A stretch of DNA of 6,782 bases from Vulcanimicrobiia bacterium (GTDB lineage Bacteria > Eremiobacterota > Eremiobacteria > Baltobacterales > Baltobacteraceae), in contig JAMXLG010000254.1 in assembly GCA_024281135.1 (NCBI GenBank), forward strand, positions 1-6,782, in the 5' to 3' direction. The position numbers and the translations under genes are program-made. The notes under the pieces are model-generated. The model saw nothing but the letters and a program-made list of their open reading frames with translations. It ran no database searches and was not told where the DNA came from. Positions 1 to 6,633 of the stretch are shown here, piece after piece (within the stretch, counting starts at the first letter, position 1; the number at the start of each line of letters is the position of its first letter).

Positions 1-1022
1 GCCACGATTTCGAGGAAGAACTTCGAAAGCGATTCTGCCGTGGCAAGATCGATCTTTGCGTCGATTGCGACAATTCCGCCGAACGCGGAGACCGAGTCGG
101 CTTGCAACGCATCGTCGACCGCTTTCGACACCGTCGAGCGCTGCGACACGCCACACGGAACCGTGTGCTTCACGACGGCTGCGCGAACGAAACGTTCCTG
201 CTCGCTGCCGAATTCTGCGCCGAGCGGCGCGCGTGAAAGTAACCGCAACGTCGCATCGAGATCGAGAAGATTGTTGTACGAGAGCGCTTTGCCGTGGAGT
301 TGCTCCGGCAAGCGCTCGGGGCGATCCAGATAAAACGCCGCGCGGTTCTGAGGATTCGTTCCGTATCGTAAGCGCTGCGAAAGCGGCAACGTGAGCGCCA
401 GCGCGCCGGGCAAATCGGTCGGGAGGATCTCGCCTTCGGATCCCAAGTAATGCGAGATTGCAACATCGTACTCGGCGGTGCGTTCGAACGCGGCGACTGC
501 GTACTTCCGGCGCAGCGGCATCGGCACGTCGCCGCTACCAAGTGCCTGCAAGAATTCGCCGTATTGCGATGGGTGTGTCAGCACGGAGACGTGTGCGAAA
601 TTCTTCGCGGCGGCACGCAGCAGAGAAACGCCGCCGATATCGATTTGCTCGATCGCCTCTTCAAGCGTCGTGCCCTCACGCGCAACCGTCGCCTCGAACG
701 GATAAAGATTCACGACGACCGTCGTGATCGGAGCGATCGCATATTTCTCGGCTTGCGCGCGATGTTCGGGATTGCTGCGATCGTAGAGAATCGCGCCGAA
801 AACCTTCGGATGCAGCGTCTTCACGCGGCCGTCGAAAAGCGCTGGGAATCCCGTCATCGACTCGACGTCGTACGCCGGAATTCCGTGCTCTTCGAGGTGT
901 TTCTTCGTCCCGCCGGTCGCGTAGATGACCGTGCCCGCATCTTGAAGTGCCTTCGCTATTTCGACCGACCCCGTTTTATCGGAAAGCGAGAAGAGGGCGG
1001 CCGGTTTCGTCGTGTCAGGCAA
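1..1022 (-). CDS. purH: Bifunctional AICAR formyltransferase / IMP cyclohydrolase PurH (5' part, C-terminus off the left edge)
   Basis: PurH catalyses the last two steps of de novo purine synthesis in the cytoplasm: formylation of AICAR with 10-formyl-tetrahydrofolate, then ring closure to IMP. The window holds 340 codons; family members are usually about 510-530 residues, so roughly a third is missing. I read the frame by hand. The N-terminal cyclohydrolase (MGS-like) domain shows SDKTG at 14-18, ATGGT at 35-39, GRVKTLHP at 65-72, NLYPFE at 105-110 and a IDIGGVSLLRAAAKN block at 127-141. The transformylase domain begins by about 200, with RYGTNPQN at 219-226, LHGKALSYNNLLD at 242-254, the catalytic Lys285-His286 in KHTVPCG, and SVSAFGGIVA at 320-329. 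The start is a TTG at 1022-1020: an in-frame TGA lies a short way upstream, no ATG or GTG occurs until deep inside the domain, and a GGAG sits 7 nt before it. The gene overlaps the smc stop by 8 nt, so translation is probably coupled. The KHTVPCG motif has Thr-Val where many orthologues have x-Asn. Identification is certain; the exact start is likely. Confidence 0.96.
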   Translation of the reverse strand, partial: MPDTTKPAALFSLSDKTGSVEIAKALQDAGTVIYATGGTKKHLEEHGIPAYDVESMTGFPALFDGRVKTLHPKVFGAILYDRSNPEHRAQAEKYAIAPITTVVVNLYPFEATVAREGTTLEEAIEQIDIGGVSLLRAAAKNFAHVSVLTHPSQYGEFLQALGSGDVPMPLRRKYAVAAFERTAEYDVAISHYLGSEGEILPTDLPGALALTLPLSQRLRYGTNPQNRAAFYLDRPERLPEQLHGKALSYNNLLDLDATLRLLSRAPLGAEFGSEQERFVRAAVVKHTVPCGVSQRSTVSKAVDDALQADSVSAFGGIVAIDAKIDLATAESLSKFFLEIV

Positions 1023-4000
1023 GCGCGAGCTCCGGATGGCGCTCTTCCTGCTGTGTCAGCGTTGCCGCAATGATCGATGACACGCCAGCCTCTTTCATCG
1101 TTACGCCGTACATGCGGTCGGCGAGCTCCATCGTCCTCTTGTTGTGCGTCACGATGATCATCTGCGCGTCGGTCGCGAGTTCGCGCACCATCGTCGAGAA
1201 GCGATCGACGTTCGCGTCGTCGAGCGCCGCATCGACTTCGTCGAGGAGATAGAACGGCGACGGTTTGACCGCAATGAGTGCGAAGATCAACGCCGCGGCG
1301 GTCATTGCGCGTTCACCGCCGGAGAGTGCGGTCAGCGGCATCAACTTCTTGCCCGGCGGCTGCACGGAGATTTCGATACCGGTCTCCGACAAATTCTCCG
1401 GATTCGTTTGCCACATTTTTGCTTGGCCACCGGCGAAGAGCTTCGCGTACATCTCGGTGAACGCGGCCGAAACTTTGTCGAAGGTTTCGTTGAACTGCTC
1501 TTGGCTCTGCGCCTCGATCTCCTTGATCGACTGCAGCAGCGTCTCACGGGCGGCAGCGAGATCTTCCAATTGCGTGCGCAAGAACGCGTCGCGCTCGCCG
1601 AGCTCTTCGCGTTCGGCTTCCGCGTTGAGGTTCACGTTGGCTGAGAGGCGCGCAAGTTCTTCACGAAGGCGCGGCAGATCGTCCATCACCGCGTCGGATT
1701 CTTCGTGATAGCGTTCCTCGACGTCGCGACACTCGTCGTCCGTCGCCGGATTCTGCGCGAACTGCGAAACCAGCATGCCGAGTTCCGCTTCGATCTCGGC
1801 TAGGCGCGTACGATGGCGCTCGCCGCCGGCAGCCGCGTCGCGTTCGTCGTTTTCGGCCGAACGTAAATCGGCTTCAAGCTTCAGCAGCTCGTTCGAAATG
1901 GTTTCCCGTTCGCGGCGCGCCGCGTCGAGCTTTGTATCCAGCTCCGCAACGCCGTGGCGCAAACCCTCGAGATGTTGGTGCGAGGTGCGCGTCTGTTCGA
2001 CGAGCGAGCCGATTTCAGCAAGCATTTGCTCGCGCGCGAGCCGAGCGCGTTCGCTGTTTTGGTCGAGCATGCCCAGACGCGCCTTCGCAGCGTCGCGTTC
2101 TGCCGTGAGCGCAGCAACGCGCTCGCGTACATCGCTTGCGCGATGGCTCACGTCGGCCTGAGCGCGTTCTGCCGCGGTGATCTCCTCGCGAGCTCGCGCA
2201 AGTTCCGTTTCGAGACGCTGGCGCTCTTCGTCGCTTGCAACTGCATCCGGCTCAGGCGATCCGAGCTGGTGTTCGCGCGAGCGCGCCTCTTGCGACTGAA
2301 CGATCAGCTCTGCAACGCGCGATTGGGCTGCGCCCACTTCGCCCTGCATGCGTTCGAGATCGCTGCCGAGCGCGGCCATTTCGGAACGCAGCTCCGCCGT
2401 CTGCACTTCAATACCTTTGAGCGTTTCGCGCGCAGCATCACGTGCGGCAACGGCGCGTTCGGCGCGTCCGCTCGCTTCGTATGCGGCGCGCTCGAGTTGT
2501 TCCAGTTTCGCGCGCATTTCGGCGAGCGTTTCGCGCAGCGTCTGCGCCTGCACGCGACGAGCGAGAATCGATTTCTCGCGACGGAAGCGTCCGCCCGTGA
2601 TCGCACCACCACCCGCGATTTGTTCGCCGGAGAGCGTCACGATCGTATCGCGGAAGCCGCGGCCTCGAACGAGCGCGATACCGGTTTGCAGCGTATCTAC
2701 GATCAACACGTTGCCGACGAGGAAACGCACCACGCCTTCGTATTGCGGCTGAGTGCGCACGAGCGTGTGCGCGTACCCGATCACGCCGTGGGTATTGTGC
2801 AGCTCCGCCGTCATCTGCTTTGCTTCACGATTGGCGAGCGTATCGAGCGGCAAGAACGTCGCGCGTCCGGATTCGTTCCGGTTGAGGAATTCGATCGCGC
2901 GTTCTGCGTCTTCCGACGTCTTTGTAATGATGTTCGAAAGACGCGCGCCGAATGCAACATCGAGCGCGCGCGCGTAGCGCTCGTCGGTCGTAATCAGGTT
3001 CGAAACGATGCCTTCGACGCCGTGCAGTTCGTTGCGCTGCCACGCTTCGATGACCGCACGCGTACCGGGAACGTGACCTTCCAGCGACGCTTCGAGTTCT
3101 TCGATTGTGTGCAGGCGCGATTCCGCGGCCTTGACTTCACCGGTTTGCTCGCGGTGCGCCGCAAGCGATCGCGCAAGATGTTCCTGCGCTTGAACCACCG
3201 CGGCTTCAGCCGACTCGACGTGTGCACGGGCCTGCGCGAGCCGCTGTTCCAGCGCGCCCAGCTGCGCTTCGCGCCCGGTATATCGCTGCGCCGCCGTCCC
3301 GGCGTTCATTTCCAACTGCGCGGTGCGCTCGCGCGCCGCATGCAGTTCGCCTTCGAGACGCTCGGCTTCCGCGCGGAGATTCTCGCTCTGCACGCGCCGC
3401 TCGGCCTTCTTCGCCGCGATTGCCGCAGCGGTTGCTTCGACTTCGCGAAGCTGCGTGAAAATCGAATCGAGCTGTGCGCGTGCTTGCGCGAGCGCTGTCT
3501 GCGCTTCCAGCTCGCGTTCGCGTGCAGACTCCACTTCGTGGGCAAGCGGCGCGAGGCGCTCTTCCAGCTGCTCGATCGTCGCACCGAGCGATTCACGCTC
3601 GGCTTGCACGCGCGCCGCGTCTTCGTGCGTCTGCGTCGACTGCGCTTCGAGTGCTTCACGACGCGCGAGCGATGCCGCGTAATCGGCTTCGATGCGGGCC
3701 AGTTCGCCGCGCTTGCTCTGCGCTTGCGAACGAATCTCTTCGAGATGCAGCTCTTGCTGATACGCGCGTGTGCGTAGTTCCGCAAGATTCGCGCCGAGTT
3801 GCGCAACCCGTCCCGCCGCGGCGCTACGGACCTCTTCTTGCTTCTCGAGTTCGACGCGTAGCGTTTCACGTTCGACGCGGCGCGATGCACTTGCGCGCAT
3901 GTAGGAGAGAATCTCGAGATCGCGCACGCGCGCGCTCACCTTGCGGTAACGTTTTGCGCGGCGCACTTGATTGTCGAGTTCGGGAATGCGCTTTTCGAGT

Positions 4001-4590
4001 TCCGCGATCAAATCGTTGATGCGAATGCCGTTCTGTTCCGTCTGCTCGAGGCGGCGCATCGATTCATGCTTGCGCGCGAGGAACTTGTTGATGCCGGCGG
4101 TTTCTTCAAAGAGTGCGCGGCGTTCCGTCGGTTTGCTCGTGAGAATCGAGTCGATCTGGCCTTGCGAAACGATCGAATACGAGCCCGGGCCCAGACCCGT
4201 TCCCATCAGCAGCTCGACGATGTCTTTCAACCGCACTTGGTTGCGATTGATAAAGTATTCGCTCTCACCGGCGCGGTAGGTGCGGCGGGTGATTTCGACT
4301 TCGCTGTAATCGGTCGGCAGTTTGCGGTCTTCGTTGTCGAACGTCATCGAGACTTCGGCCAGACCGAGCGGCTTGCGCTTGTCGTTACCGGCGAAGATCA
4401 CGTCTTCGAGTTTGCCCGAACGCAATTGACGGCTGGACGTTTCGCCGAGCACCCAACGGAATGCATCGACGAGATTCGACTTGCCGGATCCGTTCGGACC
4501 GACGACGGCAGTGATGCCGCCCGCAAAATCGAGCGACGTCGCTTCCGCGAACGTCTTAAACCCAAACGCTTTGATCTTCTTTAACTTCAT
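1015..4590 (-). CDS. smc: Chromosome segregation / condensation ATPase Smc
   Basis: Smc is the ATPase of the bacterial Smc-ScpAB complex, which loads on DNA, extrudes loops and keeps sister origins apart. The protein is 1191 residues, normal for the family. The N-terminal head carries Walker A GPNGSGKS at 31-38 (Lys37), the conserved Arg57 in RQLRSGK, and a Q-loop in SIVSQGQ near 143. A first long Glu/Arg/Ala-rich coiled coil runs about 171-504. The hinge covers about 505-670, with GRATFLPLD at 575-583 and a GGGAITGG glycine cluster at 660-667. The return coil runs about 671-1030 and has a clear break at GSPEPD, 777-782. The C-terminal head shows an FAGGQAKM segment, the ABC signature LSGGE at 1089-1093, Walker B ending Asp1117-Glu1118, a D-loop ALDDAN and the switch His1149. 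Every ATPase residue expected is present, so the protein should be active. The hinge is of ordinary bacterial type with no zinc hook, so this is not a Rad50/SbcC. It starts 2 nt after the rnc stop. The ScpA and ScpB partners are not in the window. Confidence 0.98.
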   Translation of the reverse strand: MKLKKIKAFGFKTFAEATSLDFAGGITAVVGPNGSGKSNLVDAFRWVLGETSSRQLRSGKLEDVIFAGNDKRKPLGLAEVSMTFDNEDRKLPTDYSEVEITRRTYRAGESEYFINRNQVRLKDIVELLMGTGLGPGSYSIVSQGQIDSILTSKPTERRALFEETAGINKFLARKHESMRRLEQTEQNGIRINDLIAELEKRIPELDNQVRRAKRYRKVSARVRDLEILSYMRASASRRVERETLRVELEKQEEVRSAAAGRVAQLGANLAELRTRAYQQELHLEEIRSQAQSKRGELARIEADYAASLARREALEAQSTQTHEDAARVQAERESLGATIEQLEERLAPLAHEVESARERELEAQTALAQARAQLDSIFTQLREVEATAAAIAAKKAERRVQSENLRAEAERLEGELHAARERTAQLEMNAGTAAQRYTGREAQLGALEQRLAQARAHVESAEAAVVQAQEHLARSLAAHREQTGEVKAAESRLHTIEELEASLEGHVPGTRAVIEAWQRNELHGVEGIVSNLITTDERYARALDVAFGARLSNIITKTSEDAERAIEFLNRNESGRATFLPLDTLANREAKQMTAELHNTHGVIGYAHTLVRTQPQYEGVVRFLVGNVLIVDTLQTGIALVRGRGFRDTIVTLSGEQIAGGGAITGGRFRREKSILARRVQAQTLRETLAEMRAKLEQLERAAYEASGRAERAVAARDAARETLKGIEVQTAELRSEMAALGSDLERMQGEVGAAQSRVAELIVQSQEARSREHQLGSPEPDAVASDEERQRLETELARAREEITAAERAQADVSHRASDVRERVAALTAERDAAKARLGMLDQNSERARLAREQMLAEIGSLVEQTRTSHQHLEGLRHGVAELDTKLDAARRERETISNELLKLEADLRSAENDERDAAAGGERHRTRLAEIEAELGMLVSQFAQNPATDDECRDVEERYHEESDAVMDDLPRLREELARLSANVNLNAEAEREELGERDAFLRTQLEDLAAARETLLQSIKEIEAQSQEQFNETFDKVSAAFTEMYAKLFAGGQAKMWQTNPENLSETGIEISVQPPGKKLMPLTALSGGERAMTAAALIFALIAVKPSPFYLLDEVDAALDDANVDRFSTMVRELATDAQMIIVTHNKRTMELADRMYGVTMKEAGVSSIIAATLTQQEERHPELALA
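1030..1033 (-). promoter_or_regulatory. Ribosome binding site for purH inside the smc 3' end
   Basis: On the minus strand GGAG lies 7 nt upstream of the TTG codon at 1022-1020. It falls within the Pro-Glu codons close to the C-terminus of Smc. No ATG or GTG is available in frame between the upstream stop and the conserved domain, so this site decides the TTG start. Confidence 0.6.
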
Positions 4591-4592
4591 TC

Positions 4593-5315
4593 TTAGTTGC
4601 GCTCCGCGCTCTGGTCACCGGTAGGGTCGAGTAACAGCGACAAAGCCGCCTCAGCGGCGGCCTGTTGCGCAGCTTTCTTCGATGCGCCGGTTCCGGTTCC
4701 CAACGTCTTTCCGTTAACAATCACGTCAGACCGGAATTTCGGTGTTTGGGGTGTGCCTTCACTGCGCTCGCGGTAGCTCGGCGTCGCCGAAAGGTGCTCC
4801 TGCGTGAAGTGCTGCAGCCGCGTCTTTGCGTCGAGCAACGCGTTTGTCTCGTGATCGAGGTGGCGGATATGCTCCTCGAGCACGAACCGCGCCGCCTTCT
4901 CGTGGCCGTACCGCAACTCGAGCGCTGCGACGAACGCTTCGAAGGCATCGGCAAGAATCGACGTATTGTCGGCACCGCCGGCTCCGCGCATTCCGGTGCC
5001 GAGCTGCACCAACTCGGAAAAACCGAGGCGCCGCGCCGAGTGCGCGAGTTGCGCGTCATTGACGATCGCGGCTTTGCGCAGCGTGAGGCGCCCTTCGGGT
5101 TCGTCGGGGAAGTTCTCGAAGAGCCAGCGCGCCGTTACCTCGCCGAGAATCGAGTCACCGAAGAACTCCATGCGCTCGTTGGACGGGCCGCTCTGCTCCT
5201 TCGCATAGCTCTCGTGCACGAACGCTTGCTCGACCAGCGTGAGATCGCCGGCGACGCGAACGCCCGCGCGCTTCACGAGCGCGCGCAGACGCCGCCGGTG
5301 CGCTTCCCCGCTCAT
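4593..5315 (-). CDS. rnc: Ribonuclease III
   Basis: RNase III is a homodimeric, Mg2+-dependent endonuclease that cuts double-stranded RNA, including the rRNA precursor stems and some structured mRNAs. The 240-residue protein has the class I bacterial layout: an all-helical nuclease domain (about 8-155) and a C-terminal double-stranded RNA-binding domain (about 162-230). The signature NERMEFFGDSILG at 46-58 supplies Glu47, Glu50 and Asp54. Glu74 matches the fourth conserved acid, and ILADAFEA at 120-127 supplies the catalytic Asp123 and Glu126. The RNA-binding domain ends with the expected GASKKAAQQAAAEAAL helix at 210-225 (Lys213, Lys214). Its beta1-beta2 loop reads GTPQTPKF (187-194) where the family usually has a GPxH-type sequence, so a contact His is replaced. 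The ATG start is supported by a GGAG 5 nt upstream, directly after the fabF stop. Its place between fabF and smc is a common bacterial arrangement. Confidence 0.98.
   Translation of the reverse strand: MSGEAHRRRLRALVKRAGVRVAGDLTLVEQAFVHESYAKEQSGPSNERMEFFGDSILGEVTARWLFENFPDEPEGRLTLRKAAIVNDAQLAHSARRLGFSELVQLGTGMRGAGGADNTSILADAFEAFVAALELRYGHEKAARFVLEEHIRHLDHETNALLDAKTRLQHFTQEHLSATPSYRERSEGTPQTPKFRSDVIVNGKTLGTGTGASKKAAQQAAAEAALSLLLDPTGDQSAERN
4602..4605 (-). promoter_or_regulatory. Weak ribosome binding site for smc within the rnc 3' end
   Basis: GGAG in the last codons of rnc is the only Shine-Dalgarno-like sequence before the smc ATG (4590-4588). Its 11-nt spacing is longer than ideal. With only 2 nt between the rnc TAA and the smc ATG, terminating ribosomes could restart directly, so coupling may matter more than this site. 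Confidence 0.35.
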
Positions 5316-5320
5316 CGCCG

Positions 5321-5324
5321 CTCC
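5321..5324 (-). promoter_or_regulatory. Ribosome binding site for rnc
   Basis: The 10-nt gap between the fabF TAG and the rnc ATG contains GGAG with a 5-nt spacer to the ATG at 5315-5313. It is the best-formed Shine-Dalgarno sequence in the operon and fixes the rnc start. Confidence 0.7.
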
Positions 5325-5325
5325 G

Positions 5326-6573
5326 CTAACGCACCTTTCCGAAAACGATCACGCTGTTGTGGCCACCGAATCCGAACGAATTGCTGAACGCCGAATTCAC
5401 ATCGGCTTTGCGCGCAACGTTCGGCACGTAATCGAGCGTGCACTCCGGGTCCGGAAATTCGTAGTTGATCGTTGGGGGTATGACGCTGTCAAACACCGTC
5501 ATCACTGTCGCAACCCCTTCGAGTCCACCCGCTGCACCGAGCGCATGTCCGTGCATCGATTTCGTCGAGCTGACGGCGAGATGCGGATGCTCGCCGAACA
5601 CCTTTTGAATCGCTTGCGACTCCGCGATATCTCCAAGGGGCGTCGACGTTCCGTGCGCGTTGACGTAGTCGACGTCGCCGGGTTTCAATTTCGCGGAATC
5701 CAGCGCACGCGTTAACGCAAGCACCACGCCGTTGCCGTCGGGATCGGGCGCAACGATGTTATACACGTCAGCCGATTGTCCGTATCCGAGCACTTCGCAG
5801 TAGATCTTCGCGCCGCGTGCCTTCGCGTGCTCGTACTCCTCGAAAATCAAAATGCCCGCGCCTTCGCCGAGCACGAATCCATCGCGTTCCTTATCAAACG
5901 GACGCGACGCCTTCGCCGGCTCGTCGTTGCGCGTCGACATCGCCTTCATCGAACAGAAACCGCCGACGGCAAGTGGTGAAATACACGCTTCCGTTCCACC
6001 TGTCAGCATCGCGAGCGCATCGCCGTACGCAACGGCGTTGTACGCGGTAACGATCGCATCGTTGGCCGACGCACATGCGCTTGCCGTTGCGAAGAACGGC
6101 CCACGATAGCCATACGCCATCGAAATGTGCGCCGGCGCCGCATTCGCCATCAACATCGGGATGAAGAACGGCGATGTCTTTACCCAATTGCCGTTCAGCG
6201 CGGCTTTCTCGGACTCGTACCAGAAGGTTTGAATGCCGCCGATTCCGGTGCCGATCACGGCACCGACGCAGTCTTTGAACGACTGCTCCTCCGGTAACGC
6301 TGCATCGGCAATCGCCTCACGCGCCGCGACGATCGCATACTGCGAGAACCGGTCCATCCGTCGCGCTTCTTTTTTCCCAACCAGCTCGTCGGCGTTGAAG
6401 TCTTTCACCTCGGCCGCAATGCGCGTCGTAAACGCATCCGCGTCGAACACGGTAATCGGGCCTACGCCCGATTCCCCCGCGACAAGGCGTCGCCAAAACT
6501 CGGGAGCTGTATTTCCTAGGGGCGTGACGGCGCCAAGGCCCGTCACGACTACACGTCGCTTATCCAAAACCAC
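5326..6573 (-). CDS. fabF: Beta-ketoacyl-ACP synthase II FabF
   Basis: FabF condenses malonyl-ACP with a growing acyl-ACP, the elongation step of type II fatty-acid synthesis in the cytoplasm. The 415-residue length is typical (about 410-415). It opens with RRVVVTGLGAVTPLG at 6-20. The nucleophile is Cys167 in ATASACAS. The two active-site histidines are His307 in NAHGTSTPLGD and His343 in TKSMHGHALGAAGG, with the supporting Lys338. The C-terminal NSFGFGGHN at 398-406 contains the Phe402-type gate loop. A full Cys-His-His set argues for an active elongating synthase and against a chain-length factor or the FabH type. Polyketide ketosynthases share the fold, but the operon context with rnc and smc supports the primary-metabolism role. 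The start is a GTG at 6573-6571; an in-frame TAA lies three codons upstream, so it cannot extend further. A TTG two codons inside is the alternative. No convincing Shine-Dalgarno sequence precedes either. No acpP lies upstream, and the neighbour there is divergent. Confidence 0.97.
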   Translation of the reverse strand: MVLDKRRVVVTGLGAVTPLGNTAPEFWRRLVAGESGVGPITVFDADAFTTRIAAEVKDFNADELVGKKEARRMDRFSQYAIVAAREAIADAALPEEQSFKDCVGAVIGTGIGGIQTFWYESEKAALNGNWVKTSPFFIPMLMANAAPAHISMAYGYRGPFFATASACASANDAIVTAYNAVAYGDALAMLTGGTEACISPLAVGGFCSMKAMSTRNDEPAKASRPFDKERDGFVLGEGAGILIFEEYEHAKARGAKIYCEVLGYGQSADVYNIVAPDPDGNGVVLALTRALDSAKLKPGDVDYVNAHGTSTPLGDIAESQAIQKVFGEHPHLAVSSTKSMHGHALGAAGGLEGVATVMTVFDSVIPPTINYEFPDPECTLDYVPNVARKADVNSAFSNSFGFGGHNSVIVFGKVR

Positions 6574-6633
6574 ACCAAGTTACGGCGGTCCCCACATGGC
6601 CCCTTGTGACCATGGTGGTAATATGAAACTAGG
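6574..6633. promoter_or_regulatory. Divergent intergenic region carrying the likely promoters of the fabF operon and of the plus-strand gene
   Basis: These 60 bp are the only non-coding stretch in the window, and they separate two genes pointing away from each other, so at least one promoter each way is expected here or just inside the flanking genes. The one AT-rich patch is 6619-6630. On the plus strand TGGTAATAT (6616-6624) resembles an extended -10 (TGn plus TAATAT, 4 of 6 matches to TATAAT), with no good -35. On the minus strand a weak pair, TTCGCA then TCATAT with a 17-nt spacer, lies partly inside the plus-strand gene. Neither is strong enough to call firmly. Confidence 0.4.
6593..6608. 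repeat. Imperfect 16-bp dyad, possible operator
   Basis: CACATGG-CC-CCTTGTG is an inverted repeat in which 6 of the 8 base pairs are symmetric; the mismatches are one arm position and the centre. It lies between the fabF start and the AT-rich patch, where a -35 element for the plus-strand promoter would fall, a position suited to a repressor or activator. A second overlapping symmetry pairs CCACATGG (6592-6599) with CCATGGTGG (6610-6618). No regulator family is assigned, and a chance palindrome is possible. Confidence 0.3.

Noticed and set aside
170..541. A 123-codon minus-strand frame in the left part of the window.
   Set aside because: It lies in a different frame inside purH, whose conserved motifs run unbroken through the same bases.
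1954..3777. A 607-codon open reading frame on the plus strand opposite the smc coiled coil, with other long ones at 3967-4584, 4665-5387 and 450-1073.
   Set aside because: All four are exactly codon-phase aligned with the minus-strand gene opposite. In that frame an antisense stop needs a sense TTA, CTA or TCA codon, which are rare in a GC-rich gene, so long open frames arise automatically. One of them ends exactly at the single TTA codon near the smc start. The translations are Arg/Phe/Ala-rich and match no known family.
1800..3900. Many short repeated words (GAGCGCG, TTCGAG, GCGCGC-like) suggesting a repeat array.
   Set aside because: They have no fixed period and follow the Glu-Arg-Ala-Leu codon content of the Smc coiled coil, so they reflect protein composition and not a DNA repeat.
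1015..4590. Possible Rad50/SbcC-like identity for the long coiled-coil ATPase.
   Set aside because: There is no CxxC zinc hook. The centre is a folded glycine-containing hinge, and the signature and Walker B segments are of Smc type.
5316..5325. Possible terminator or promoter between fabF and rnc.
   Set aside because: The gap is only 10 nt, contains a ribosome site and has no stem-loop or T-run.
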